Below are positions 52,039-62,208 of a stretch of DNA of 64,000 bases, in pieces. Position 1 is the stretch's first letter. Each line of letters begins with the position of its first letter. The stretch is from positions 1,922,001 through 1,986,000 of the forward strand of contig NZ_CP162100.1 of the NCBI RefSeq assembly GCF_040869035.1, given 5' to 3'. This DNA comes from Vibrio sp. NTOU-M3. GTDB taxonomy: Bacteria; Pseudomonadota; Gammaproteobacteria; Enterobacterales; Vibrionaceae. The translations under genes and the position numbers were made by a program. The notes below the pieces were generated by a model. It was not told the DNA's origin. It did not search any database and worked only from the letters and a program-made list of their open reading frames with translations.

Positions 52039-52478
52039 AATTCTTGCACTTCTCATCAATCTCGTAACCAATATCTTAAATAGATAAACTTACCTCCTCC
52101 GTTAAGAGTAAACTGGCCCCATTATTTACGAGTTGAATCGCTTTAATAATAGTTCATGACACCTGAGTGCTAAAAATAGATGTACAAATCAACGTTTGGC
52201 GACGAAAAGCCTAAAAGCATAGCTCTTCACAGTGAGAGCTGCACAATTGAACCAGAAACCAGTGTAAAACTTGTAGCTATTGGCCGTGATATCAAGGCGA
52301 TTTAAGCGAGATATCGATACGTAAATAACCTTAAATCGATACTGGTGTCAATTTGAACACCTTTTCGATTTAGTTCCAATAAACCTATTAAATCTTGATA
52401 CTTTTCATACACAAAATTGAGGTAGGCGATTCTAGCAACCAGAATCGCACTATTTTTCCATTTTCTTTTCACAAATTG
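52039..52478. other. Long noncoding gap between sapF and the aminotransferase
   Basis: No convincing gene. There are two small stem-loops: AGCTCT / AGAGCT at 52221-52240 and GCGATTCT / AGAATCGC at 52426-52448, the latter followed by ACTATTTTT and thus terminator-like. The stretch could hold a small RNA ending at 52460 or be decayed sequence. Confidence 0.4.
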
Positions 52479-52507
52479 TTGTTTATCCCTTCACACAAAG
52501 GTATAAA
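52479..52507 (+). promoter_or_regulatory. Probable promoter of the aminotransferase gene
   Basis: TTGTTT at 52479-52484 and TATAAA at 52502-52507 with a 17-base spacer, 43 bases before the start codon at 52550. The -35 box is weak. Confidence 0.5.
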
Positions 52508-52549
52508 AGAACGAGATACTTTCCCCTTCGATTAACATGGATGACGATT

Positions 52550-53740
52550 ATGTTTGAAAAAGTAGTTGCGGCTCCCGCTGACCCTATTCTCGGCCTAACA
52601 GAAGAGTTTAAAAAAGACGCTCGTGCAGAGAAAATCAACCTAGGCGTTGGAATTTACAAAAATGAACAAGGTGAAACCCCTGTTTTAGCGACAGTAAAAA
52701 AAGCAGAAGCAGCTCTGATTGAAACGGAAAAGACTAAGTCATACCTAACAATCGAAGGTACTGCTGAATATGGTCTTGCTGTACAAAAACTTCTTTTTGG
52801 AGAAGACGCGGCGATCGTAGCAGAGCAGCGTGCTAAAACAGCTCAAGCGCCAGGTGGTACTGGTGCATTACGTGTAGCGGGTGAGTTTATTAAGCGTCAG
52901 CTCGGCAATGCTAAAATCTGGATCAGTAATCCAACTTGGGCAAACCATAACGGTGTATTCACCGCTGCTGGTATCGAAACGGCTCAATACAGCTACTACA
53001 ACGCAGAAAGCAAAGATAAAGATTTTGCTGCGATGCTTTCTGATCTGGAAAAGGCAAGCGAAGGTGATGTGGTATTGCTACATGGCTGCTGTCACAACCC
53101 TACTGGTATCGATCCAACGGCAGAAGAATGGGAAACTCTGGCTAAGCTGGTTGCTGAGAAAAAGCTGCTTCCTTTATTCGATTTTGCATATCAAGGTTTT
53201 GCTAAAGGTGTAGAAGAAGATGCAGCAGGCCTTCGTACTTTCGCGAAATACAACAAAGAGATCCTAGTTGCGAGCTCTTTCTCTAAGAACTTTGGCCTAT
53301 ACAACGAACGGGTTGGTGCTTTTACCCTTGTGGCTGAATCAACTGAAGTTGCAACAACGGCATTTTCTCAGGTGAAAGCGATCATCCGCTCTATCTACTC
53401 TAACCCACCAGCTCACGGCAGTGCGGTTGTAACTCATATTCTAAACAACGCTGAACTTCGTGCAGAATGGGAAGCAGAAGTTGCTGAAATGCGTGACCGT
53501 ATTCAAGAGATGCGGGAGCTATTTGTCACAACGCTAAAATCGGAAGGTGTTGAAGCAGACTTTAGCTTTATCGAACGCCAAAACGGCATGTTCTCTTTCT
53601 CTGGTCTTTCTAAAGAACAGGTAAACCGTCTTAAAGAAGAGTTTGCGATTTACATCGTTGGCTCCGGTCGTATTAGTGTTGCAGGCATGACACGCAACAA
53701 TATGGGCCCATTATGTAAAGGGATCGCTGCGGTCCTATAA
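52550..53740 (+). CDS. Aspartate/aromatic amino-acid aminotransferase
   Basis: PLP class-I aminotransferase, 396 residues from the ATG at 52550 ([16 protein letters not shown], the family start; an ATG three codons earlier is the alternative). Visible: [12 protein letters not shown] at the substrate end, [24 protein letters not shown] near the cofactor, the PLP lysine in [17 protein letters not shown] (near 248) and the C-terminal Arg in [10 protein letters not shown]. AspC and TyrB cannot be separated safely by eye. Monocistronic between two terminators. Confidence 0.92.
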   Translation: MFEKVVAAPADPILGLTEEFKKDARAEKINLGVGIYKNEQGETPVLATVKKAEAALIETEKTKSYLTIEGTAEYGLAVQKLLFGEDAAIVAEQRAKTAQAPGGTGALRVAGEFIKRQLGNAKIWISNPTWANHNGVFTAAGIETAQYSYYNAESKDKDFAAMLSDLEKASEGDVVLLHGCCHNPTGIDPTAEEWETLAKLVAEKKLLPLFDFAYQGFAKGVEEDAAGLRTFAKYNKEILVASSFSKNFGLYNERVGAFTLVAESTEVATTAFSQVKAIIRSIYSNPPAHGSAVVTHILNNAELRAEWEAEVAEMRDRIQEMRELFVTTLKSEGVEADFSFIERQNGMFSFSGLSKEQVNRLKEEFAIYIVGSGRISVAGMTRNNMGPLCKGIAAVL

Positions 53741-53755
53741 ACATATTGTTCACTA

Positions 53756-53782
53756 AAAAAGCCAGCGTATCGCTGGCTTTTT
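53756..53782. terminator. Bidirectional terminator
   Basis: Stem AAAAGCCAGCG / CGCTGGCTTTT with a three-base loop, A tract left and T tract right, between convergent genes. Confidence 0.93.
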
Positions 53783-53800
53783 TATTGATAGGAAATTAGC

Positions 53801-54433
53801 TTAATAAGCAAATCGTACCGAAATACCACCTTCATTCGTGGTACTTTCCCCCGTATCACGATGGGTATAAAAACCGCCTAACATAAAACGTTTGGAGAGT
53901 TTGTAGTCCCCTCTTAATGTCAGCAGATTTTCATCCAAAATATCGCTTCGTGTTAGCTCCCCAATCACTGAAGCTTGCCAATTCTCACTCAGAGCATAAC
54001 TTAACGTTAAACTTGTACCGTAGCGAAGTTCAGTATCACTCTTTAAGGTTTCATCCGTAATGTCATTCGTAGTACGAGCACGAATATAACCGACACTCGC
54101 TTGAGCGAGCATATCTAAATCCTCAATCAAAGCATAGCGATAACCAATTCCAGGCATAAGGCTGTATATTTCTGTCGTCGTATTAGCAGGATGTATAAAC
54201 CTAGCGGAGTAGTCCAATGATGCAACCCAATGATCGGTAAACAAATAATTACCACCAATGGTCAACGTCGTAACATTATTGTTTTCGCCCAAGTTTTCAT
54301 TCAAAGACCCTGAACTCAGATCTGCATGAATATACTCATATTCAATGTTATTGGTAGTGGAAGAGTCTGCCATCACTACACTAGAGGGCAAACAAAGAGC
54401 GGTGGCCATCACCCAAGCTGAACTTATTCTCAT
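53801..54433 (-). CDS. Small outer-membrane beta-barrel protein
   Basis: 210 residues starting at MRISSAWVMATALCLPSSVV; the CGGAG site seven bases upstream decides this ATG over two in-frame ones further up. Signal peptide cleaved near VMA-DSS. The mature part alternates polar and aromatic residues in about eight strands and ends in GGISVRFAY, with a C-terminal aromatic residue suited to BAM recognition. Looks like an OmpW/OmpX-sized barrel, family not recognised. Monocistronic. Confidence 0.75.
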   Translation of the reverse strand: MRISSAWVMATALCLPSSVVMADSSTTNNIEYEYIHADLSSGSLNENLGENNNVTTLTIGGNYLFTDHWVASLDYSARFIHPANTTTEIYSLMPGIGYRYALIEDLDMLAQASVGYIRARTTNDITDETLKSDTELRYGTSLTLSYALSENWQASVIGELTRSDILDENLLTLRGDYKLSKRFMLGGFYTHRDTGESTTNEGGISVRFAY

Positions 54434-54612
54434 TCGAATACTCCGTCTCATTCCTTGAAAATGGTAATCGTGGTGATTTTTACTAAATCTATTCACATTT
54501 TGGCAAGCAAAAATCAATCATCAAAGCACACGCTTACCTCATTAAGGTGAATCATAACCTAAGCAGAATCAAGTTTTCGGTAGGATATGAAAAAGGTGTG
54601 ATACGCAAACAA

Positions 54613-54636
54613 AAAAAGCCCATGAATGGGCTTTTT
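54613..54636 (-). terminator. Terminator of the following unknown gene
   Basis: Stem AAAAAGCCCAT / ATGGGCTTTTT with a two-base loop and an A tract (T tract on the minus strand), 20 bases after the stop codon of the gene at 54657. Confidence 0.85.
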
Positions 54637-54656
54637 GAGTAGGAAAATACTGACTG

Positions 54657-55037
54657 TTATTGCAAAGTCACCAGCAGTTCATCTTGTTGTTGGCTCTGTA
54701 TTGTTGCTTCTGTTTTCAACCGCAATGATTCCAGTTGTTCCCCATCCAATTCATACGGAAGCACCACTCTGAGTTCATCAATGCCTTCTGTTTTGGCTAA
54801 CTTTAGTAACGTTGCCAAATTGGATTCATCACTTCGACTCACCGACAGTGATTTCATGGCCTGTTCCCAAAGCCGCTCTTCAGGCGAATGCAGATCTTGA
54901 ATGGAATTTTTCCATGCAAGACTGAAAATGGGAGCAAACGTACTCATTGCTTCAAGAAAAGTCCATTTCTTACTACATGAAGCGCCTAAAAACGAAGTGT
55001 AGTCAAATACAACGCATGTCTTATTTTGATGTTCCAT
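54657..55037 (-). CDS. Hypothetical cytoplasmic protein
   Basis: 126 residues from MEHQNKTCVVFDYTSFLGAS (an ATG five codons upstream lacks a better site). No signal peptide or membrane helix. The C-terminal half reads like a small alpha/beta domain (TEGIDELRVVLPYELDGEQL) ending in a Gln-rich tail. No family recognised. A single-gene unit with its own terminator; the 250 bases upstream hold no other gene. Confidence 0.6.
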   Translation of the reverse strand: MEHQNKTCVVFDYTSFLGASCSKKWTFLEAMSTFAPIFSLAWKNSIQDLHSPEERLWEQAMKSLSVSRSDESNLATLLKLAKTEGIDELRVVLPYELDGEQLESLRLKTEATIQSQQQDELLVTLQ

Positions 55038-55289
55038 ATCATCCCCCGACATAATGGCATCATTTGCTCATTGTTTATGGCTGCCTTGATTGAGAGCCGA
55101 GTAAAACGTTTCACTGAGCACTCCCCCACTATCAGCCAACATGCCCCATATAGCAATAGGATATAAAACAATGATCTTTTATGCCCCCATATCAAACATC
55201 ATTCGCTATATAAAAACCAAGTAAGTAACAATCAAGGAACAATTAGTAAATATATGCGACCATGTGCTTAATATTTTGCAAAGCAAAAA

Positions 55290-57638
55290 TTATCTTACAT
55301 CAATGATCCGGCTTGCCTTTTTAAACTGTATACGCCAGCCTTGCCAACGAGGTAGCTCCCAACGTTTGGGATCTCCTTTACGCAACCCATCTTTATAGAC
55401 CACGTAAATCAACTTTTTCTTCGCGTAATATTCGACAGTCAAATTCAGATCACCAAGACTAAGTTCAAACGGATATAGTTCCGCAAACTCTTCATATTGC
55501 CAGTATGGGATCCCATCGAATGGAAAATCTTCTTCAGAAAATAGTTGCAACTCTTCCATATTACTTAGTTCAAGCGCATTGAGTTGCTCGGTAAACCAAG
55601 ATTCAAAGCTTTCGTCATTGTGGCTATGGCACATATCAGATAGGCCTAAATCAACATATAATTTCCAATGCTGAATTTCATTTTCTCTTCGTTTCGCAAA
55701 CCCCGGGAATATGGCTCCCGTTTGGACTGCTTCTAATAAAGGTTTGGTTGTCAATTCACCATGGGCCAGCCGAAGCTCTCTGTGCACACTACGACCAGCA
55801 TATATCATCTCCATTTCGACATGAGCGACATCGTCAACGAGAACAACATCTCCCTCTTGCCATTCTCCTAGTTCAAGCTCGCGAATAAGCGAAATAGGAA
55901 CGGGCATCATGAATGTAGCAAGGTTCAACGTTTGCTTAACGCCCCTACCTGGTAGGCTGTGAATGTCCAGCACCAATGCAGCTTGGCTTTCTTGTTTAAT
56001 ACGGGAGTTTCGCCCCTCCATCACTTCTAATAAGCCGTTCGCAAATGCTTCTTTGCGCTTTTCTCTTCGAACAAAAACCAATTCTGGATGTAACTGAGCA
56101 ATCGCAGCTCGCAGCTGGTTGTGATCATATCGGGATGCCACACTCAGCTCAGGTAGCTCAAACAACGCCCTCATTTGTTTAGACAGCCCTTGAGCTTCAG
56201 CCAATGCATCTAATTCGATAGAGACGCCACTAAATTGTTGGCCACGGACCAAACCAATCATTAACTGAGCATCACAACCTAACGGCTCTTGTTGCGCGAG
56301 CTTTTCCAACGTTTCTTCATTAGCAGATAATTGAAACAATCGGGCCGGTACTGCAAGCGCAGCGGTAAGGTCAATCATGGCCTCTTGTAACGACTTTTGC
56401 GGCATTCTTGAAACCAAATCAGCATACAAAGCATCGATCGGTAATGGATAAATTTTACGTCCATGCGCTGTTGCTTGCCCTTGAGAATCAATGGCAGCCA
56501 TGTTGGACAATAAAGCGTGCGCTGACTGAAATGATCTTTCTGGCAATTCGTCCATTAGAGGCAATTGATTTAGAGATACTCCGCAACAAGCGGCAGCAAG
56601 CATTGGCTCCGTTAACGCTTCGCGCTGCATTTCTGGTGGCGTTACTTCAATTAATGCAGCATGCTCCCCATATAGACGGACACAAATGCCATCCATTACA
56701 CGTCCAGCCCGTCCTGCTCTCTGCTTAGCACTGGCTTTAGATATATGCTTGAGACTTAATGTAGTTCGGCCATTACGCTGCTCAGTTCTACGCTCTAAAC
56801 CAGAGTCAATCACAGCCGATATATTGGGAATAGTCAGAGAGGTTTCCGCGACATTTGTCGCTAATACAACCTTTCGCTCAGCTTGTATCGTCAGAGCAAT
56901 ATCGCGTTGCTGATCAGAAACAGAAGCATGGAGTGGTGTGACCAATACATCATCAAGGTGGCTTAACATCTGAGCACATTGGGCGATTTCTTTTCGTCCG
57001 GGTAGAAAAACCAGAATATCCCCAGCCGTTTGTGTAAGTAGCAACATGACTTCGTCTCGAACCTTCGTCTCTAAGTTGCGAGGATCAGGCAACTGCCTTG
57101 AGTCTACAGCTCTGTACTGCAATGCTACCTGATGAACTCGCCCTTCCGCTTGCATCCGGTCCGCAGCTAAATAGTGAGCAAGCTTAGCGCCTTCAATTGT
57201 CGCAGATGTCAAAACTATTCGATGAGTGTTGTGTTGCTTCAGCAACCCAACCAAAACATCCGTATCCCAACGACGCTCGTGAAATTCATCCACAATGATG
57301 ATGTCAAATTGCGCCAATTGATCCTCAGAATACCAACGCAATGCAACACCAGGGCTTACAAAAACGACATTGCTGCTCTGGCAGAACTGGTTTTCCAGCT
57401 TGATCGCATAACCAATGCTCTCTCCCAATTTATCGCCAGATTGCGCTGCAAGAAACCGAGCTAGCGAAGTACACGCAATACGTCTTGGTTCTACAACTAA
57501 CACTCGGCCATGTGTTGCGGCCCATACGGGTAATCGAGTTGACTTACCTGAGCCTGTCTCAGCTTCAACGATTAAATGATTCTTTTTGAGTTCGGTTTTA
57601 AACGTATTTTCCAGAATATCAATTGGCAGAGATTGCAT
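55290..57638 (-). CDS. DEAH-family ATP-dependent helicase, HrpB-like
   Basis: 782 residues from the ATG at 57638. Superfamily-2 motifs are complete: Walker A AETGSGKST, motif Ia VVEPRRIACTSLA, motif II with DEFH (IIVDEFHERRWDTD) in place of DEAH or DEIH, motif III TSATIEG, motif V TNVAETSLTIPNI and motif VI QRAGRAGR. A helicase-associated domain follows (near 380-480). The last ~230 residues (ending KKASRIIDVR) do not show the proline-rich HrpB C-terminus that I know, so the gene symbol is withheld. Processing of RNA or RNP is likely, substrate unknown. Confidence 0.82.
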   Translation of the reverse strand: MQSLPIDILENTFKTELKKNHLIVEAETGSGKSTRLPVWAATHGRVLVVEPRRIACTSLARFLAAQSGDKLGESIGYAIKLENQFCQSSNVVFVSPGVALRWYSEDQLAQFDIIIVDEFHERRWDTDVLVGLLKQHNTHRIVLTSATIEGAKLAHYLAADRMQAEGRVHQVALQYRAVDSRQLPDPRNLETKVRDEVMLLLTQTAGDILVFLPGRKEIAQCAQMLSHLDDVLVTPLHASVSDQQRDIALTIQAERKVVLATNVAETSLTIPNISAVIDSGLERRTEQRNGRTTLSLKHISKASAKQRAGRAGRVMDGICVRLYGEHAALIEVTPPEMQREALTEPMLAAACCGVSLNQLPLMDELPERSFQSAHALLSNMAAIDSQGQATAHGRKIYPLPIDALYADLVSRMPQKSLQEAMIDLTAALAVPARLFQLSANEETLEKLAQQEPLGCDAQLMIGLVRGQQFSGVSIELDALAEAQGLSKQMRALFELPELSVASRYDHNQLRAAIAQLHPELVFVRREKRKEAFANGLLEVMEGRNSRIKQESQAALVLDIHSLPGRGVKQTLNLATFMMPVPISLIRELELGEWQEGDVVLVDDVAHVEMEMIYAGRSVHRELRLAHGELTTKPLLEAVQTGAIFPGFAKRRENEIQHWKLYVDLGLSDMCHSHNDESFESWFTEQLNALELSNMEELQLFSEEDFPFDGIPYWQYEEFAELYPFELSLGDLNLTVEYYAKKKLIYVVYKDGLRKGDPKRWELPRWQGWRIQFKKASRIIDVR

Positions 57639-57811
57639 GGGCAGTACTTCATCATTCAAGCGGCTGGGTAGTATATACTTAAGTGACAATAAGATGCTGG
57701 GTATATCTCAAATAATCGTTTACAAGGTCTGGGTTTAGGAGGTACTCCAGTTTACAATAGGCTATTCAGTCCTTATCATTTTTATGACTTCTCTACCCTG
57801 TATATAGGCAA

Positions 57812-59503
57812 ATGATGAATAACGATAAACGCCCACTCTATATCCCCTACGCTGGTCCTGCACTTCTAAGTACACCACTGTTAAACAAAGGCAGTGCATT
57901 TAGTGCTCAGGAGCGAATTTCTTTCAATTTAGAAGGCCTACTGCCAGAAGCTACAGAAACTATTCAAGAACAAGTTGATCGCGCATACAAGCAGTACTGT
58001 AACTTCGAAAGTGATATGGACAAACATATCTACTTGCGCAATATCCAAGATACCAACGAAACACTCTTCTATCGTCTGGTACAAAACCACATTTCTGAGA
58101 TGATGCCTATCATCTACACACCGACGGTTGGAGCAGCCTGTGAGAACTTCTCCAATATCTACCGACGCGGACGTGGTCTATTTATCTCTTACCCTAATCG
58201 CGATCGTATCGATGACTTGCTAAATAATGCAGCAAACCACAATGTCAAAGTTATTGTGGTAACCGACGGTGAGCGTATTCTTGGTCTTGGCGACCAAGGG
58301 ATTGGTGGTATGGGCATCCCAATTGGTAAGCTTTCTCTCTACACTGCCTGTGGCGGTATTTCTCCAGCTTACACCTTGCCAATCGTTCTGGATGTGGGTA
58401 CCAACAACCCGCAACGCTTGGCTGACCCAATGTACATGGGTTGGCGTCATCCGCGTATTACTGGTGCTGAATACGATGCCTTTGTAGAAGATTTCATCCA
58501 AGCAGTGCAGCGCCGCTGGCCTGAAGCACTTATTCAGTTTGAAGACTTTGCGCAAAAGAACGCAATGCCGTTGCTTGAACGTTATAAAGACCGCATTTGC
58601 TGCTTCAATGATGATATTCAAGGAACTGCGGCTGTAACTGTTGGCTCTTTACTCGCTGCTTGTAAGGCGGCTGGCAGTAAACTTTCTGAGCAACGAGTCA
58701 CCTTCCTAGGTGCTGGCTCTGCGGGTTGCGGTATTGCAGAAGCCATCATTGCACAAATGGTTTCTGAAGGTATTTCCGATGAACAAGCTCGTTCTCAGGT
58801 TTACATGGTCGATCGATGGGGACTACTGCAAGAAGGCATGCCGAACTTGCTTGATTTCCAACAACGTTTAGTTCAGAAGCACAGCAACACTGACAATTGG
58901 GAATCTGAAGGTACGGGGTATTCATTACTCGATGTCATGCGTAACGGACAACCGACTGTTCTGATCGGTGTATCTGGTGCGCCGGGACTATTTAGTGAAG
59001 ATGTCATTAAAGAAATGCATAAGCATTGTGCTCGACCAATCGTCTTCCCACTATCCAACCCAACAAGTCGTGTAGAGGCAACGCCAAATGACATCCTGCG
59101 TTGGACAAATGGCGAAGCACTTGTCGCAACGGGTAGTCCGTTTGACCCTGTCGTTGTAAATGGTAAGAGTTACCCTATCGCTCAGTGCAATAACAGCTAC
59201 ATTTTCCCGGGTATTGGACTTGGTGTACTGGCCGTTTCAGCTAAGCGTGTTACCGATGAAATGTTGATGGAGTCAAGCCGAGCACTCGCGACATGTTCAC
59301 CACTTGCTATTAATGGCCAAGGTGCCCTACTGCCACCTCTGGAAGCAATCCACTCAGTATCGAAGAAGATTGCTTTTGCGGTTGCTAAAAAAGCGATAGA
59401 ACAAGGTGTTGCGCAAGAAATCACTGACGAAGCGCTTGAAGAAGCCATCGAAGGTCACTTCTGGCAACCCGTTTATCGTCGTTATAAACGTACTGCGTTT
59501 TAA
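57812..59503 (+). CDS. maeA: NAD-dependent malic enzyme
   Basis: 563 residues; two adjacent ATGs (57812, 57815). Oxidative decarboxylation of malate to pyruvate with NAD. Active-site segments: [20 protein letters not shown] with the catalytic Tyr and Lys region, [20 protein letters not shown], the metal site [15 protein letters not shown] and the nucleotide-binding [15 protein letters not shown]. Length and order fit E. coli MaeA (SfcA). Monocistronic, divergent from the helicase gene. Confidence 0.94.
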   Translation: MMNNDKRPLYIPYAGPALLSTPLLNKGSAFSAQERISFNLEGLLPEATETIQEQVDRAYKQYCNFESDMDKHIYLRNIQDTNETLFYRLVQNHISEMMPIIYTPTVGAACENFSNIYRRGRGLFISYPNRDRIDDLLNNAANHNVKVIVVTDGERILGLGDQGIGGMGIPIGKLSLYTACGGISPAYTLPIVLDVGTNNPQRLADPMYMGWRHPRITGAEYDAFVEDFIQAVQRRWPEALIQFEDFAQKNAMPLLERYKDRICCFNDDIQGTAAVTVGSLLAACKAAGSKLSEQRVTFLGAGSAGCGIAEAIIAQMVSEGISDEQARSQVYMVDRWGLLQEGMPNLLDFQQRLVQKHSNTDNWESEGTGYSLLDVMRNGQPTVLIGVSGAPGLFSEDVIKEMHKHCARPIVFPLSNPTSRVEATPNDILRWTNGEALVATGSPFDPVVVNGKSYPIAQCNNSYIFPGIGLGVLAVSAKRVTDEMLMESSRALATCSPLAINGQGALLPPLEAIHSVSKKIAFAVAKKAIEQGVAQEITDEALEEAIEGHFWQPVYRRYKRTAF

Positions 59504-59510
59504 CTAACTA

Positions 59511-59531
59511 AGAGCCTCATTATGAGGCTCT
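59511..59531. terminator. Bidirectional terminator of maeA
   Basis: Stem AGAGCCTCA / TGAGGCTCT, loop TTA, then TTTTT. The stop codon of the convergent cyclase gene lies in the loop. Confidence 0.85.
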
Positions 59532-60839
59532 TTTTCCTTGCGACGTACAGCACAAAACGTTATTGAGTATCGTGTCTCGGTAGATTTGCACACAATTTCG
59601 ACCACATTGTTTAGCTCGATATAAAGCTTGGTCAGCGCGAGATACAGCAGCAAATACACCGTCACCTCGCTCTAGCTCAACACCGACACTGCAAGTAACT
59701 GGGATGTCTTGAACCCAAGCATTTAGCTCAACTCGTTGTCGAATCGATTCTGCTAGCTCGATAAGTTCAGAAAAGCTAATTCCGGGACAAAACACGATGA
59801 ATTCTTCCCCTCCCCACCGAGTTAACCGATAGACCGGATTAACCACTTGTTCGATCGTCGAACTAAATTGCTTTAAAACTTCATCACCAACTTTATGCCC
59901 ATATTGATCATTGATGGCTTTGAAATGGTCAATGTCTAAGTAAAGTACTCCCATATAGGGCTGAGTCGCCATCACTTCATATTTCATTAACCACTGACGA
60001 ATACCGTGTCGATTTAATGCTCCCGTTAACGCATCGGTAAACGCAAGATCCATATATTTATTCTTCTGCGTTTCCATATATTTATATTGCGTTTCAGTAT
60101 GTCTTACTTTCTTCTTATTTTTAGTTAGCTCATGAAGTAAACAATAAATCCCATAAACAAGCCAGATAGAGAAAATGGTGCTATAAAAAATAGGCTTACT
60201 GATTGGGTTTCCTATTAATTCAATCGTGTTTAAGTAAAAGTGATAGTTGCCAGGTGGGATATTCGCAATAGTCGCTATTTGAATAGAAGATACATTATCA
60301 AATTCTGGATCTTTCTTCTTCATCAACTGTTTGTTATTCAATAACCACCAGCTCATTACTTCAAGTTTATCGATGGGTATTTCAATAATATGTTGTCGAG
60401 AGTTAAACTCTATCCCATTATTATTATGCGAAAAATGCCAATCAAGTCCCTCCGATTTCGATGTTTTATTTTCTACATATATTCGTGCAGCCCATGCTCT
60501 ACCCTTATGACTTGGTCGCTTGTCAATATCAAACCGAATAACATCGAATTCGCTAATATCAATACCCGACTCAATCACAGTGGCAATATCAATATTGATA
60601 GCACAATAGGGCCAACGATAGCTCCCTTTAACTATATTACAATGAACAGAAGCTATCCCTTCATTGATATCTATACTGGAATTTGAATCTCCACCAAAAT
60701 ACGAATCATCTTCTATTTTAATTGGAAATTTACCAGGAAATAAGCTGACGACTTTACTTCCTTCCAATCCCCAATACGTAACTAGTGACACGAATGTAAA
60801 ACACATTAATACTCTTGTGCTTTTTCCAGTGATAACCAT
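59520..60839 (-). CDS. Membrane diguanylate cyclase with periplasmic sensor (paralogue A)
   Basis: 439 residues from the ATG at 60839; the frame runs eight codons further to a TTG without a ribosome site. Signal-anchor helix (RVLMCFTFVSLVTYWGL), ~180 periplasmic residues, a second helix (IFSIWLVYGIYCLLHEL) and a short coiled linker, then a GGDEF domain with an intact active site (LTRWGGEEFIVFCPG) and DALTGALNRHGIRQW. The RxxD inhibitory site is not present before GGEEF. Makes c-di-GMP in response to a periplasmic cue. It is a clear paralogue of the cyclase at 62192. Confidence 0.9.
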   Translation of the reverse strand: MVITGKSTRVLMCFTFVSLVTYWGLEGSKVVSLFPGKFPIKIEDDSYFGGDSNSSIDINEGIASVHCNIVKGSYRWPYCAINIDIATVIESGIDISEFDVIRFDIDKRPSHKGRAWAARIYVENKTSKSEGLDWHFSHNNNGIEFNSRQHIIEIPIDKLEVMSWWLLNNKQLMKKKDPEFDNVSSIQIATIANIPPGNYHFYLNTIELIGNPISKPIFYSTIFSIWLVYGIYCLLHELTKNKKKVRHTETQYKYMETQKNKYMDLAFTDALTGALNRHGIRQWLMKYEVMATQPYMGVLYLDIDHFKAINDQYGHKVGDEVLKQFSSTIEQVVNPVYRLTRWGGEEFIVFCPGISFSELIELAESIRQRVELNAWVQDIPVTCSVGVELERGDGVFAAVSRADQALYRAKQCGRNCVQIYRDTILNNVLCCTSQGKRAS

Positions 60840-61159
60840 CGAAACCCCAACAAAACCACCCAAACTTGTAAGATCACGCTACAAGTAACATAGGAATTGC
60901 CTTACACCTATAAAAATTAAGCTAAAAATCTTCTAATTCACCTTTTGTTTTAAGAGCAAGACAACGCGAATTTTCGTCCATTTTTTCTCATTACTCTTAG
61001 TAATGTTATTAATTCGATGATTGGAGAATTTAACATTATTTATTCTGGCAAAATGACGTATTTCCCAGAATTTAAAACTTCCAGCTTGGTGGCTCTTAGT
61101 ATTGCTACACGAATATGCTAAAGTAATGAATCGTAGTCATTCTTCACATCAATAATCTC
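60840..61159. other. Gap between cyclase A and the DUF3392 gene
   Basis: 320 bases between divergent genes without an ORF I can support. AT-rich, with TTGAC-poor but TATTCT/TATTTA-like words; it must contain both promoters, which I cannot place with confidence. Confidence 0.4.
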
Positions 61160-61483
61160 ATGTTTGAAAGCCTAACTCCGATTGCACGCCATCTTTCACC
61201 ATACATCAGCGAAATCTCAATCGCCTTGATAGCCTGCTTACTTGTGATGTTTGGGGGGGAAATAAATGCCCTGTTACGGCGCTTACTGAGAGGACAAAAC
61301 TTTCTTATCCGAACGATTGTTTTCGTTCTCATAAATGCGTTTGGTTACGGATTAATCATCGTAAAAGCAACACCTTACGTAACTCGGACATTAAAAACCT
61401 TAGAGCCGGGCATGATGTTGGTTGTGATTGTGATTAGTTTTGTGATAATCGGCTCATGGGCACAAAGAAACCGGCAGATCTAG
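61160..61483 (+). CDS. DUF3392-family small membrane protein
   Basis: 107 residues with three hydrophobic helices (IALIACLLVMFGGEINALL, RTIVFVLINAFGYGLIIV and MMLVVIVISFVIIGSW) joined by short basic loops (RRLLRGQN, QRNRQ). Matches the DUF3392 family of marine gammaproteobacteria as I recall it; no function known. Its 3' end overlaps the sanA-like gene by 28 bases, so the two are translated from one message. Confidence 0.75.
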   Translation: MFESLTPIARHLSPYISEISIALIACLLVMFGGEINALLRRLLRGQNFLIRTIVFVLINAFGYGLIIVKATPYVTRTLKTLEPGMMLVVIVISFVIIGSWAQRNRQI

Positions 61484-62208
61484 TGAGAAATATTTTTCAG
61501 CGACAAAGTGCTTTAAAGCGTTCATTGTTATTGTTAGCAAAAACACTGCCGCTCGCACTCCTAACAATCATACTGACTGTGATAGGGATTGACCGTTGGG
61601 TTTCTTATCAGACGGATGCGGAGATCTTTACCAGTGAAGATCAGGTTAACCAGTTTGATGTTGCTGTCGTTTTAGGCACAAGTAAGTACCTAGGACGTAC
61701 ACTAAACGAGTACTATAGCCACAGAATTGATGCGGCTATTGAGTTATTTCAACAAGACAAAGTCACGAACTTCTTACTAAGTGGTGACAATGCGCATCGC
61801 TCTTACAATGAGCCATGGACAATGAAGCGTGATTTACTCCGTGCTGAAGTGCCTGAAGATCGCATCTATTTAGATTATGCAGGATTTAGAACATTAGATT
61901 CGATTGTCCGAGCTAAAGAAATTTTCGACACTGATAACTTTTTAATCATCTCTCAAAAGTTCCACTGCGAACGCGCGTTGTTCATTGCAAAGCATCACAA
62001 CATTAACGCCAGTTGCTTTGCAGTTCCAGGCCCAACAAATCCGGGATATAAAGTCCGACTCAGAGAAGTATTTGCTCGTACTAAGGCTTTCTTAGACCTT
62101 TATGTTCTCGATGCCAAACCCAAATTCCTTGGGCCTAAAGAACCCATTATAAAAGTGGTAGAAGAAAACCCTGAAATTGAGGATGTAGAAGCTAATCTAA
62201 CCGACTAA
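61456..62208 (+). CDS. SanA/YdcF-like DUF218 envelope protein
   Basis: 250 residues. N-terminal membrane anchor (LAKTLPLALLTIILTVIGID, residues 27-46) and a DUF218 domain in the periplasm: VAVVLGTSKYLGRTLNEYY, SGDN with the acidic site, PEDRIYLDYAGFRTLDSIVR and SQKFHCERALFIA. SanA of E. coli affects vancomycin exclusion and envelope permeability. The end overlaps the convergent cyclase gene by 17 bases. Confidence 0.82.
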   Translation: MGTKKPADLVRNIFQRQSALKRSLLLLAKTLPLALLTIILTVIGIDRWVSYQTDAEIFTSEDQVNQFDVAVVLGTSKYLGRTLNEYYSHRIDAAIELFQQDKVTNFLLSGDNAHRSYNEPWTMKRDLLRAEVPEDRIYLDYAGFRTLDSIVRAKEIFDTDNFLIISQKFHCERALFIAKHHNINASCFAVPGPTNPGYKVRLREVFARTKAFLDLYVLDAKPKFLGPKEPIIKVVEENPEIEDVEANLTD

